This document shows, one piece after another, positions 51,355 to 60,820 of a stretch of DNA of 64,000 nt. The position numbers were made by a program, and so were the translations under genes. Numbering within the stretch: the first letter of the stretch is position 1; every line of letters starts with the position of its first letter. The notes below the pieces were generated by a model. The model searched no databases and was not told where the DNA came from. It was given only the letters and a program-made list of their open reading frames with translations. The DNA lies in the NCBI RefSeq assembly GCF_009823805.1, contig NZ_WUEK01000009.1, positions 1 to 64,000 of the forward strand, read 5' to 3'. The DNA comes from Nocardioides flavescens. Its GTDB lineage: Bacteria; Actinomycetota; Actinomycetes; Propionibacteriales; Nocardioidaceae.

Positions 51355-51381
51355 GAGCGTCGTCGGAGCAGGGTGAACCCG

Positions 51382-53781
51382 TCAGCCGACGTGGTCGACG
51401 ACGCGGCCGGAGGTCGCCCCGTCGACGCGTACGTCGGCACGGGTCTGCGGCGCAGCGGCCCGGCTGCGGAACACCGAGCGGGGCCACCACTCGGCGGTGC
51501 GCCGGGCGCGGCGGGTCGCGCCGCCGTGGAGGGCCTCGACGCAGAGCTCGGTCTCGGCGCGCCAGGTGCCGAGGGCGGAGTCGTCGGCGCGGGCGTAGCG
51601 CAGCCGCTCGAGGGCGCTGACGAGGAGGTCGAGCGCGGCGACGGCGTCGGGGTTGGTCTCGGGGCCGCGGCGGGGCCGCTCGTCGGCGTACTCGTCGAGG
51701 GGTGCGCCGAACACCTGCACGAGGGCGTCGCGGGTCTCACGGGGTGAGCGCGCGTGCGGCCACGGGAGGCCGAGGTCGACCGCGGTGTCGTGGAGCTCGA
51801 CCCAGGCCTCCTCGGGTCCGAGCTGGACCCGCTGGGCGCGGCGCCGGCGGCGCACGGTGCGGGGGCCGAGCAGCAGCAGCACGACGAGGACGCCGGCCAG
51901 CGCGCCGCCCGCCAGGGGGAGCCAGCCGAGACCGTCGCTCGCGCCGGTCTGGCCGGCGGCGTCGGCGTCCTGCTGCTCGGGGTCGACCGGCGTGTTGTCG
52001 CGCGGCTGCTGCGGCTGCGCCGAGGGGGCCGCGGAGGGGGAGGCGGTGTCGTCGCCGGGCACGATCTGCTGGCGGGTGTAGCCCGGCACGGTGCTGGCAC
52101 GGTCACCGGGGGTCGGCTCGAAGCGCACCCATCCGGAGCCGGGGAAGAACAGCTCAGGCCAGGCGTGCAGGTCGTGCGAGCTGTACTCCCAGGTCCCGGA
52201 GCCGACGCGGTCGGGCTGCAGGAAGCCGATGGCCACCCGCGCCGGGATGCCGACCTGACGCGCCATCAGCGCCATCGCAGCGGCGAACTGCTCGCAGTAG
52301 CCGCGGCGTCCGCCGTCGCCGGGGGTCAGGAAGCGGACGAGGTCGTCCTGGCCGTTGCCGATGGAGACCGAGTCGTCGTAGGTGAAGCCGCCGGTGCTGC
52401 GGAACCACCGCTGGAGGGCCACGGCCTTCTCGAAGCGGCTCGGGGCGTCGGCCGTCACCTCGTCGGTGATCTGCTGGACCCGCGCGTCGATGTCGTCGGG
52501 CACCTCGGTGAAGTCGCGCGAGACCAGCGCGCCCGCAGGACCGGAGTCGGCGAGGTCGTTGGCGTCGTAGTCGAGCTTGACTGCGGTGAGCGACCACGAC
52601 AGCGACCGGGTGTCGAGGTCGTCGTCGCTGGCCAGGAAGTCCATCGTCGAGGTGTCGTAGCGCCAGTCGCCCTCGGCCTCGACCCGCTCGACCTGCCCGG
52701 TGGTCGGCAGCCACGTCGAGTCGAAGTCGCGGGTGGCGTCGAACTGGTAGTCGTAGGTCTGGCGGGCCAGCCCCACCGACACCCCGACCAGGGCGGGCAT
52801 CTGACCGTCGGCTCGCTGGCTGTCGGGCACCTCGCGGTCGCCCGAGCTCCACTCGTTCTCCCGGAAGCGGTTGAGCACCGCGACCCGGAGGTACGACGGG
52901 TCGGGGTCGTCGGTGCGCAGCCGGATGAGCGGGACGTCCTCGCCGCGGGTGAGGTCGCGCTGCAGGTCGGCGGCGGGGTTGTCGATCTTGATGTCGCGGT
53001 CGCCGCCCGCGGCGGTGCCGAACTCGAAGACGCGCACCCCGTAGGACGGCAGGGCGAGTGGCACCACGACGGCCATGACCAGCGCCGTGCCGCCGATGGC
53101 CCGCGCCCCGGTGCGCGGCCACGCGCGGGACTGCAGCGGGCGCGGCGCGCTGCCGGTGCGGTCCTCGACGAGCAGGGGCCCCCAGCGGGCGATCTGCTCG
53201 GCCTCGCTGAGGAAGATCATCACGAGGAACCCGACGGCGGTCAGCAGGAACAGCGCCCAGTGCGGGCCCTCGCCGGCCATGCTGACCGGCACGCTGTAGA
53301 TCGTCAGCAGCGGCAGCCCGGCGAGCGGGACCCGGCGCAGGGTGCAGGCGAAGACGTCGACCAGCAGCAGGCACGCGGCGCCGCCGGCGATCAGCAGCGG
53401 GTGCACCGGGGGTGCGGCCGACGGCACCGGCGGTGCGAAGCGGTTGGCGGTGTCGACCGCCGCGGTGAACGCCTCGACCACGCGCGTCCAGGACTCGCCG
53501 AGCGGCAACGGGGTCCCCGCCACGAACAGGCACAGCAGCATCGAGGCGACCACGAGCTGGGCGAGCGGCACCAGCGCACGCGGGACCCGCCACCAGCGCA
53601 GCAGTGCGCCCGTGCCGACGATGACCACGGCGAGGACGACCAGGGGCCAGAACGTCGAGCGGAAGTCCTGCGTGAACTGCTGCCAGCTCAGCGTCGAGAC
53701 CAGCGTGGTGGCCGCGCCGACCGCCGCGAGCGCGACGAGCGCGACGGGGTGCGAGCGGGACCTGGGTGCGGAGGTGGGCAT
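51382..53781 (-). CDS. TgpA-like transglutaminase with DUF3488 and DUF4129 regions
   Basis: This 799-residue membrane protein has five or six N-terminal helices (DUF3488 region, about 10-240), a large extracytoplasmic transglutaminase-like domain (about 300-580; the catalytic Cys in RRGYCEQFAAAMALMARQVGIPARV, His in YSSHDLHAWPELFFPGSGW), a further helix (about 620-645), and a cytoplasmic DUF4129-like tail. It is the last gene of a MoxR-DUF58-TgpA unit, overlapping the DUF58 stop by 1 bp. Such triads are widespread and act at the cell envelope; exact substrate is unknown. Confidence 0.9.
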   Translation of the reverse strand: MPTSAPRSRSHPVALVALAAVGAATTLVSTLSWQQFTQDFRSTFWPLVVLAVVIVGTGALLRWWRVPRALVPLAQLVVASMLLCLFVAGTPLPLGESWTRVVEAFTAAVDTANRFAPPVPSAAPPVHPLLIAGGAACLLLVDVFACTLRRVPLAGLPLLTIYSVPVSMAGEGPHWALFLLTAVGFLVMIFLSEAEQIARWGPLLVEDRTGSAPRPLQSRAWPRTGARAIGGTALVMAVVVPLALPSYGVRVFEFGTAAGGDRDIKIDNPAADLQRDLTRGEDVPLIRLRTDDPDPSYLRVAVLNRFRENEWSSGDREVPDSQRADGQMPALVGVSVGLARQTYDYQFDATRDFDSTWLPTTGQVERVEAEGDWRYDTSTMDFLASDDDLDTRSLSWSLTAVKLDYDANDLADSGPAGALVSRDFTEVPDDIDARVQQITDEVTADAPSRFEKAVALQRWFRSTGGFTYDDSVSIGNGQDDLVRFLTPGDGGRRGYCEQFAAAMALMARQVGIPARVAIGFLQPDRVGSGTWEYSSHDLHAWPELFFPGSGWVRFEPTPGDRASTVPGYTRQQIVPGDDTASPSAAPSAQPQQPRDNTPVDPEQQDADAAGQTGASDGLGWLPLAGGALAGVLVVLLLLGPRTVRRRRRAQRVQLGPEEAWVELHDTAVDLGLPWPHARSPRETRDALVQVFGAPLDEYADERPRRGPETNPDAVAALDLLVSALERLRYARADDSALGTWRAETELCVEALHGGATRRARRTAEWWPRSVFRSRAAAPQTRADVRVDGATSGRVVDHVG

Positions 53782-55082
53782 CAGTGGTCCTCGGTGACGG
53801 TGCTGCTGGAGGTGCTGGCGCTGGTGGGCGCGGCCTCGGGTCCGGGCCGTGCCTGAGTGCGGCCACGGCCGAGCTCGGCCCAGACGTTGTCCAGCCGGTC
53901 GCTCGGGCCCAGACCCGCAGCACGCCAGCCCTGGCGGCCGAGCAGCTGGGCGGCGGCCCGCTCTCCGGTGTCGGGCCCGACCCAGGCGTCGACGTCGAGG
54001 GCGATCGCGACGCTGGACCCGCTGCGCGCCTGCATGCGGCGTACGACGGGCAGGTCGCGGGGCTCGAGGTGACCGAGGACCGCGACCAGGAGCCCGTCGG
54101 CGCCGTTCTCGCCGATCCAGTCGGTGTCGAGACGCGGCTGCGGCACGGTGGTGGTGACGGCGAGGGTCTCCAGGAGCGGCGCGACACCGCGGTCGGCGCG
54201 GGTGTGCCAGTCGCGCGAGCTGGCCTCACCGGCCGCGGTCACCAGGCGCACGGTGAAGCCGCGCTGGGTCAGGTGCACGGCGACCGAGGCGGCGGCCGAG
54301 ACCGCGGCCTCGAGGGAGGAGGCGATGCCCTGGCCGCGGTGGGCGAGCAGCCGGTTGTCGAGGAAGACGGTGGCGCGCGACTCCCACGGCTGCTCCTCGC
54401 GGCGCACCATGAGCTCACCGGCGTGGGCCGAGCTGCGCCAGTGCACGCGGCGCAGGTCGTCCCCGCGGCGGTACTCGCGGACGGTGACGTCCTCGGCGCT
54501 GCCGACGGCGAAGGCCCGGGGTCGGTTGTCGCCCGAGCCGGTCCACACCCCGCCGAGGGGGATCGAGGCCAGGGCCACGGTGCGCGGGGTGACGGTGAGC
54601 GGGACGGTCGTCCGGAACGCCCGCCCGAGCTCGACGAGTCCGAACGGGTCCTTCACCCGGACCGTGACCGGGCCGATCTCGAAGCGGCCGCGCACGTCGG
54701 AGCGGATCTGGTAGGTGACCTCGCGGTGCCAGCCGTGCCCGATGCCCTCGAGCACGAACCGCGGCCGCGCCCCCAGGACGTAGGGCAGCTGGTCCTCGAG
54801 CAGCAGGACCCCCGACGGGGTGCGGCCCTCGTTGGTCAGCGACAGGGCGACCGAGGCGGACTGGCCGGCGGACACCAGCTGGGGGGAGACCGTGCGGACC
54901 AGCGCCAGGCGGTAGCGGCTGCGTGCCAGGAACGCCGCACTGACCAGCGGCAGCGCCAGCACCAGCACCCCGATGCGGCTCAGCGCCGGCTGGCCCAGCG
55001 CGATCGCACACACGATCGCGGTGACCCCCGCGGCCAGGAACGCCCGCCCGCGGACCGTCAGCCCGCCCAGGGCCTCACGCAC
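53781..55082 (-). CDS. DUF58 domain protein
   Basis: This 433-residue protein has two N-terminal helices (about 12-50) and a DUF58 region with the signature VREYRRGDDLRRVHW at about residue 200, followed by a VWA-like fold (ATVFLDNRL). DUF58 proteins accompany MoxR ATPases and often carry a degenerate VWA. A Ser/Thr-rich tail ends it. It lies between the MoxR and TgpA genes. Confidence 0.9.
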   Translation of the reverse strand: MREALGGLTVRGRAFLAAGVTAIVCAIALGQPALSRIGVLVLALPLVSAAFLARSRYRLALVRTVSPQLVSAGQSASVALSLTNEGRTPSGVLLLEDQLPYVLGARPRFVLEGIGHGWHREVTYQIRSDVRGRFEIGPVTVRVKDPFGLVELGRAFRTTVPLTVTPRTVALASIPLGGVWTGSGDNRPRAFAVGSAEDVTVREYRRGDDLRRVHWRSSAHAGELMVRREEQPWESRATVFLDNRLLAHRGQGIASSLEAAVSAAASVAVHLTQRGFTVRLVTAAGEASSRDWHTRADRGVAPLLETLAVTTTVPQPRLDTDWIGENGADGLLVAVLGHLEPRDLPVVRRMQARSGSSVAIALDVDAWVGPDTGERAAAQLLGRQGWRAAGLGPSDRLDNVWAELGRGRTQARPGPEAAPTSASTSSSTVTEDH

Positions 55083-55097
55083 CTCTTCTCAGGCCCC

Positions 55098-56090
<993 letters not shown>

Positions 56091-56258
56091 GTCGGTCTCG
56101 ATCCCCTCGGCTGCTCCTGCGTCTCGGAGCCCTGGGCCCCGGCGCCGTCGTACGGCGTCCCCCCAACCGTAAGGCGTGGCGGCAACCCCCGCCCGTGGTC
56201 GCTGTGAGCGCGGCGCGAGCGCGGCTCCGGGCACGCCGGGACGCGGCGGGGGAGGGGA

Positions 56259-56323
56259 GTGGGGCGAATGTGGCGGAATGTGGTTGACGGTGGAGGGAAG
56301 TGGAGTACTGTGGTGGAAAGTGG
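56259..56323 (+). promoter_or_regulatory. MraZ-binding array: GTGG repeats in 10-bp phase
   Basis: GTGG begins at 56259, 56270, 56280, 56290, 56300, 56310 and 56320, six of them at exactly 10-bp intervals. MraZ is known to bind direct TGGGN/TGG-type repeats with a 10-bp period on one face of DNA upstream of its own gene. Another GTGG lies at 56341. The array covers the predicted mraZ promoter. Confidence 0.8.
56284..56311 (+). promoter_or_regulatory. mraZ promoter TTGACG-N16-TACTGT
   Basis: TTGACG (56284-56289) and TACTGT (56306-56311) are spaced by 16 bp, within the GTGG array. Transcription would start near 56318, leaving a leader of about 36 nt before the mraZ GTG, with GGAGGTG as ribosome site. 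Confidence 0.65.
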
Positions 56324-56353
56324 AGGAAGCAGCCGTGACGGTGGAGGTGCCTG

Positions 56354-56785
56354 GTGTTCTTCATGGGCACCTACACCCCCAAGCTCGACGAGAAGGGGCG
56401 GCTGATCCTCCCGGCCAAGTTCAGGGATCGACTGTCGGAGGGACTCGTGGTGACACAGGGGCAGGAGAAGTGCCTCGACGTCTTCCCCGTCGACGTGTTC
56501 ATGGAGGAGGCCGACCGGGCGCGGTCCAAGGGCATGACCTCACGCAGTGGTCGTGACCAGATCCGCATGCTCTTCGCCTCCGCCGAGGAGGTCACGCCGG
56601 ACCGGCAGGGCCGCATCGCGATCCCGGCGCCGCTGCGGGAGTACGCCGCGATCAGCCGCGACGTCGTCGTGATCGGCGCGATGGACCGCGTCGAGATCTG
56701 GGAGCCCACCCGCTGGCGCGACTACAACGCGGCCGCCTCCGAGAGCTTCGCCGACCTCGACGAGGACGGCGCCCCGCTCAACTGA
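56354..56785 (+). CDS. mraZ: transcriptional regulator MraZ
   Basis: This 143-residue DNA-binding protein has two AbrB-like (SpoVT) modules: the first near residues 5-50 (GTYTPKLDEKGRLILPAKFRDRL), the second near 78-125 (ASAEEVTPDRQGRIAIPAPLREYA). MraZ represses the mra/dcw operon by binding repeats upstream of itself. The GTG at 56354 is supported by GGAGG 7 nt upstream. It heads the division and wall-synthesis cluster. Confidence 0.95.
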   Translation: MFFMGTYTPKLDEKGRLILPAKFRDRLSEGLVVTQGQEKCLDVFPVDVFMEEADRARSKGMTSRSGRDQIRMLFASAEEVTPDRQGRIAIPAPLREYAAISRDVVVIGAMDRVEIWEPTRWRDYNAAASESFADLDEDGAPLN

Positions 56786-56885
56786 TCCCGCAACTGACCC
56801 GCTCCACCACGCACCACCTGGCACCACCACAACTGAAGAGGGGCTCGCAGGGCGAGGTCTCGGCCCGCTCCTGCGTCCGTGGTCC

Positions 56886-56912
56886 TCCGACACACCTTCC
56901 CCGGTGCCGGAC
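56886..56912 (+). ncRNA. tandem leader hairpin, copy 1 (mraW-RNA-like)
   Basis: The 18-bp motif CACACCTTCCCCGGTGCC is at 56891-56908. CACC pairs with GGTG around a TTCCCC loop; outside it TCCG pairs with CGGA, with an ACA bulge on the 5' side and a C on the 3' side. The shape and place fit the mraW RNA motif described in Actinobacteria, but this is from memory. Confidence 0.55.
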
Positions 56913-56930
56913 GACACGCCACCCGGCCTC

Positions 56931-56954
56931 CTGGCACACCTTCCCCGGTGCCAG
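56931..56954 (+). ncRNA. tandem leader hairpin, copy 2 (mraW-RNA-like)
   Basis: The motif is at 56935-56952. The inner CACC-TTCCCC-GGTG is unchanged, while the outer stem is now CTGG/CCAG, with a CA bulge. The outer stem changes on both sides compared with copy 1, so pairing is kept, which is evidence for RNA structure. Confidence 0.55.
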
Positions 56955-56989
56955 GCGCCACCGGGCGGCACCAGCGGACGCACCGCCGA

Positions 56990-57014
56990 CCGACACACCT
57001 TCCCCGGTGCCGGA
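56990..57014 (+). ncRNA. tandem leader hairpin, copy 3 (mraW-RNA-like)
   Basis: The motif is at 56994-57011. CCG pairs with CGG outside, with the ACA bulge as in copy 1 and the same TTCCCC loop. The three copies start 44 and 59 bp apart. Confidence 0.55.
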
Positions 57015-57136
57015 CGGCGCTCCCCAGACGGGGGAGCGGCCTGAGACCTGGCCCTGCGATACCCGCCCGCTCCACTTCGCTCCACCCCCCCCTGCTCCAC
57101 ACAGCTCCACCGAAGCTCCACCGAAGGGTCGAACCG

Positions 57137-57289
57137 ATGCGCGACACCGCCACGCAGCCGCCGCCGGCACCCCGCCGGGTGCGCGAGCAGGCGCGCGAGG
57201 CGGTCGCCGTCATGGCCTTCTCGGCGTTCACCTCCGTGGCGTTCGCGATCGGACTGGTCGTCGTCACCCACCTCGGGTCGCGAGGCTGA
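57137..57289 (+). CDS. 50-residue single-helix membrane protein
   Basis: This small frame encodes [18 protein letters not shown] and then one hydrophobic helix ([22 protein letters not shown]) and a short tail. AAGGG lies 10 nt before the ATG, and its stop is 7 bp before the rsmH ATG. It has the look of a real small membrane protein of the division cluster, but I recognise no family and coding is not proven. Confidence 0.55.
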   Translation: MRDTATQPPPAPRRVREQAREAVAVMAFSAFTSVAFAIGLVVVTHLGSRG

Positions 57290-57296
57290 CGGGCCG

Positions 57297-58268
57297 ATGA
57301 GCGCACCCGCCCACGTCCCCGTCCTGCTGGACCGGGTCGTGGCCCTGCTGGCGCCCGCCCTGCAGCACGAGGGCGCCGTCATGGTCGACTGCACCCTCGG
57401 CCTCGGCGGCCACACCGAGGCCGTCCTGAGCCGCTGCGAGCTCGCCCGGGTCGTCGGCATCGACCGCGACCCCGCTGCCCTCGACCTGGCCCGCACCCGC
57501 CTCGCGGCGTACGGCGACCGCTTCACCGGCGTGCACGCGGTCTACGACGAGCTCCCCGACGTGCTCGACGACCTCGGTCTCGGAGCCGTCGAAGGCGTCG
57601 ACGCCGTGCTGTTCGACCTCGGCGTCTCCTCGATGCAGCTCGACGTGCGCGAGCGGGGCTTCGCCTACGCCGAGGACGCACCGCTCGACATGCGCATGGA
57701 CCACACGGTGGGCCGCACCGCCGCCGACGTCCTCAACACCTACTCGGCCGGCGAGCTGACCCGGGTGCTGCGGGAGTACGGCGAGGAGAAGTTCGCCCGC
57801 AAGATCGCGGCCGCCGTCGTCCGCCAGCGCGAGCACGAGCCGTTCACGACCTCCGCCCGCCTCGTCGAGCTGCTGTACGCCGAGATCCCGGCCCCGGCGC
57901 GGCGCACGGGCGGCCACCCCGCGAAGCGGACGTTCCAGGCGCTGCGCATGGAGGTCAACGACGAGCTCGCGGTCCTGCGCCGGGCCGTGCCCGCGGCGAT
58001 CGACGCCGTCAAGGTCGGCGGCCGCGTCGTGGTCGAGTCCTACCACTCCCTCGAGGACCGGCTGGTGAAGCAGGCCTTCACCGCCGTCACCCGCTCGCTG
58101 GCCCCGCCGGACCTCCCGGTGGTGCCGCCCGAGCTCGAGCCCGCTCTGCGCCCCGTCACCCGGGGCGCCGAGCAGGCCGACGAGCGCGAGGTCGCCGAGA
58201 ACCCGCGTGCCGCATCCGTCCGTCTCCGCGCTGTCGAGCGGGTCAAGAGCAAGGGAGCAGCAGCATGA
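57297..58268 (+). CDS. rsmH: 16S rRNA (cytosine-1402-N4) methyltransferase
   Basis: This 323-residue enzyme (MraW) methylates C1402 of 16S rRNA with SAM. Motifs include [94 protein letters not shown] and [14 protein letters not shown]. It overlaps ftsL by 4 bp. Regulation by the upstream leader hairpins is possible. Confidence 0.96.
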   Translation: MSAPAHVPVLLDRVVALLAPALQHEGAVMVDCTLGLGGHTEAVLSRCELARVVGIDRDPAALDLARTRLAAYGDRFTGVHAVYDELPDVLDDLGLGAVEGVDAVLFDLGVSSMQLDVRERGFAYAEDAPLDMRMDHTVGRTAADVLNTYSAGELTRVLREYGEEKFARKIAAAVVRQREHEPFTTSARLVELLYAEIPAPARRTGGHPAKRTFQALRMEVNDELAVLRRAVPAAIDAVKVGGRVVVESYHSLEDRLVKQAFTAVTRSLAPPDLPVVPPELEPALRPVTRGAEQADEREVAENPRAASVRLRAVERVKSKGAAA

Positions 58269-58795
58269 GCACTCCGGCCCTCCAGCTGCGCGAGCGGCTG
58301 CCGCGTCCCGTCGAGGCCGCCGTCGAGCGCGCCCGGCTGACCGTCGTCCCGCGCCGCCGGGCCCGTGCGGCTCGGATGCCGTTCGTGACCCTCGTCAGCC
58401 TGGTGCTGCTCGGCGGGATCGTCGGGCTGCTCTGCTTCAACACCCAGATGCAGCAGGCGTCGTTCGCGGCGACCGCGCTCGAGCAGCGGGCCGACGACCT
58501 CGCCGCCCGCGAGCAGACCCTCCACGACGAGGCGCAGGCCCTGCGCGACCCCCAGCACCTCGCCACGTTGGCCCACGCGGCCGGGATGGTGGCTCCGATC
58601 AGCTCGTGCACCGTCGACCTGGCGACGCAGCAGACGAGCGGGTCGTGCACGGCCGCCACCGGCGCCAACACGCCGGCCCTCGAGGGCCCCGGGCGGCGCA
58701 AGCCCCCCGTGCTCAACCCCGCGCCGCAGGTCGTCACGGTCACCGCGGACCCCGTCGTCGTGCAGGGCGGTCGCGGCCCGCGGGCCGGTCGCTGA
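58265..58795 (+). CDS. FtsL-like cell-division membrane protein
   Basis: This 176-residue bitopic protein has a basic cytoplasmic N-terminus (to about residue 38), one helix (about 39-58, [20 protein letters not shown]) and an extracytoplasmic coiled coil with [27 protein letters not shown] and the FtsL-like AHAAGMVAP segment. FtsL joins DivIC/FtsB at the division site and activates FtsW-FtsI. Sequence in this family is poorly conserved; position between rsmH and ftsI is the main evidence. Confidence 0.85.
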   Translation: MSTPALQLRERLPRPVEAAVERARLTVVPRRRARAARMPFVTLVSLVLLGGIVGLLCFNTQMQQASFAATALEQRADDLAAREQTLHDEAQALRDPQHLATLAHAAGMVAPISSCTVDLATQQTSGSCTAATGANTPALEGPGRRKPPVLNPAPQVVTVTADPVVVQGGRGPRAGR

Positions 58796-58874
58796 ACTCG
58801 GCCTGTCGCTCACCCGTTCCAGCAGCCCCACGGGGCACGATGGTCACACCAGCCCCAGGAGACTCGAGAGCCCC

Positions 58875-60782
58875 GTGAGAGAACGCCGGACCCGTCCCGA
58901 CGCCCGCCCGCGCACCGCGCGACCCGCCCGTCCGGCCCGTCCGGCGGGCAGGGCTCCGAGGTCACCCAGGCGCTCGCGCCGCGGCTCGCCGCAGCTGCGC
59001 CTGCGGGCGGGGTTCGTCCTCATCGCGATGGTGTTCTCGCTCTTCGCCGCCCGGCTCGTGCAGCTGCAGGGCGTCGACCCGGGGCAGTACGCCGCCATGG
59101 CGGCCGCCGCGGGCACCCGCACGCTGACCCTGCCGGCCCAGCGCGGGGAGATCTTCGACCGCTTCGGGGAGCCGCTCGCCGACTCGGTCGAGGGTCGCGC
59201 GGTCATCGCCAACCCCGCCGAGACGACCGACGACGCCCCCGCGGTGGCGGCGTTCCTGGCCCGCGAGCTCGGGGTCGACTACACCACCACGCTGCGCAAG
59301 CTGCGGGTGAAGGGCTCGCAGTTCCAGTACATCGCCCGCCACGTCCCGGCGACGAAGGCCGACGACGTCCTCGCGGCGGCGAAGGCGCAGTCCGACGACG
59401 TCGACGGCTTCAAGGGCCTCTTCACCCAGCGCGACCCGATCAGGATCTACCCCGCCCACGACGTCGCCGCCAACGTCCTCGGCTTCGTCGGCGAGCCGTC
59501 GAAGAAGGCCGACGTCGAGGCGGGCCGCACCTACCAGGCCTACGGAGGTCTGGAGGAGGCGTTCAACAAGGCGCTCAGCGGCAAGGACGGCGAGGAGCGC
59601 TACGAGTTCGGCGCCGGCGACACCCGGCTGCCGCTCGGCAACAACACGACGGTCGCGCCGGTCGACGGCCAGGACATCACCACGACGATCGACCGCGACC
59701 TGCAGTGGTACGCCCAGCGCACCCTGCGCCAGGCGGTCATCGGCGCCAAGGCGCGCTCGGGCATCGCGATCGTCATGGACACCCAGACCGGCGAGCTGCT
59801 GACGCTGGCCGACTACCCGACGTTCGACGCCGAGGACCCGGCCAGCGCCCACAAGAGCGATCGGCAGGCCCGTTCCCTCAACCTCGCCTACGAGCCCGGC
59901 TCCGTCGAGAAGGTGCTCACCATGGCGGCGCTGCTCGACGAGGGCAAGGTGACCCCGCGCACCAAGCTGCTCGTGCCGGGTCAGCTCGACCGCCAGGACC
60001 GCCCGATCAAGGACCACTGGGAGCACGGCTTGATCAAGCTGACGCTCGCCGGGGTGCTGGCCAAGTCGTCCAACATCGGCACCGTCCTCGCAGCCGACCG
60101 GTTCGGCTCCGGCGAGCTGCGCTCCTACCTCGAGAAGTTCGGCCTCGGTGCCGTCAGTGGCGTCGGCCTCGGCGGCGAGACCCGGGGCAGCATCCCCGAG
60201 GGCCCGGCGTGGACCAGCCAGGTCGGCGACCGCATCGCCTTCGGCCAGTCGCTCTCGGTCAACGCCGTGCAGATGGCGGCCGCGGTCAACACCATCGCCA
60301 ACGGCGGGGTGCGGGTCGACCCGACCCTCATCCGCGGCGAGGCGACGCGCGACGACGGCACCCGGGTCGGCACCGACGTCTCGACGACCCGCCGGGTCGT
60401 GAGCGAGGAGGCCGCGCGCCAGACCACGAAGATGATGCAGCTCGTCGTCGACCCCGAGGACGGTGTCGCACCGGCCGCCCAGGTGCCCGGCTACAGCGTC
60501 GCCGGCAAGACCGGCACGGCGCAGCGCGTCGGCACCTGCGTGGTCGACGGGGTCAAGCAGGGCTGCTACGACGGCACCGTGACCGTGTCCTTCGCCGGCT
60601 TCGCGCCGGCGGAGAACCCCCGCTTCACCGTCTACGTCGCGCTCCAGGCCCCGACCGTCGCCGGCGCGGGCGGCGGCGCGACCGCCGGCCCGGTCTTCTC
60701 CAAGATCATGGGCCAGGCGCTGCAGCGCTACTCGGTGCCGGAGAGCACGGCGCCGGGCAAGAAGTACCCCGTCGAGTGGTGA
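58875..60782 (+). CDS. ftsI: division-specific penicillin-binding protein (FtsI/PBP3, class B)
   Basis: This 635-residue transpeptidase has an Arg/Pro-rich cytoplasmic tail (1-40), one helix (about 44-63), a dimerisation domain starting RGEIFDRFGEPLA, and the transpeptidase domain with the nucleophile Ser343 in EPGSVEK (SxxK), the SSN motif near 394 and the KTG motif in VAGKTGTAQ. It crosslinks septal peptidoglycan. The GTG start has CAGGAG upstream. An 80-bp gap separates it from ftsL. Confidence 0.95.
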   Translation: MRERRTRPDARPRTARPARPARPAGRAPRSPRRSRRGSPQLRLRAGFVLIAMVFSLFAARLVQLQGVDPGQYAAMAAAAGTRTLTLPAQRGEIFDRFGEPLADSVEGRAVIANPAETTDDAPAVAAFLARELGVDYTTTLRKLRVKGSQFQYIARHVPATKADDVLAAAKAQSDDVDGFKGLFTQRDPIRIYPAHDVAANVLGFVGEPSKKADVEAGRTYQAYGGLEEAFNKALSGKDGEERYEFGAGDTRLPLGNNTTVAPVDGQDITTTIDRDLQWYAQRTLRQAVIGAKARSGIAIVMDTQTGELLTLADYPTFDAEDPASAHKSDRQARSLNLAYEPGSVEKVLTMAALLDEGKVTPRTKLLVPGQLDRQDRPIKDHWEHGLIKLTLAGVLAKSSNIGTVLAADRFGSGELRSYLEKFGLGAVSGVGLGGETRGSIPEGPAWTSQVGDRIAFGQSLSVNAVQMAAAVNTIANGGVRVDPTLIRGEATRDDGTRVGTDVSTTRRVVSEEAARQTTKMMQLVVDPEDGVAPAAQVPGYSVAGKTGTAQRVGTCVVDGVKQGCYDGTVTVSFAGFAPAENPRFTVYVALQAPTVAGAGGGATAGPVFSKIMGQALQRYSVPESTAPGKKYPVEW

Positions 60783-60820
60783 GCCCGGCCGCGGGGCAGG
60801 CGCCTGGTAGAACCGGTCCG

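Larger units (their letters stand above)
51019..51381. other. convergent intergenic region made of repeats
   Basis: This 363-bp gap between the convergent DUF3040 and transglutaminase genes has no coding signal. It holds a stretch with GTCTCGACGACGCTCGC and GCTCGCTGCTCGACC (51147-51183), the REP units shared with 11 kb (51215-51304), and a 23-bp direct repeat (51303-51354). The folds may act as terminators for both genes. Confidence 0.7.
56786..57136 (+). other. mraZ-rsmH leader region with tandem hairpins
   Basis: The 351 bp between mraZ and the following small gene carry no credible coding frame. They hold three copies of an 18-bp motif, each in a hairpin context, described separately. Being transcribed from the mraZ promoter or from one of its own, the region can act as a structured 5' leader for the rsmH operon. 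Confidence 0.65.
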
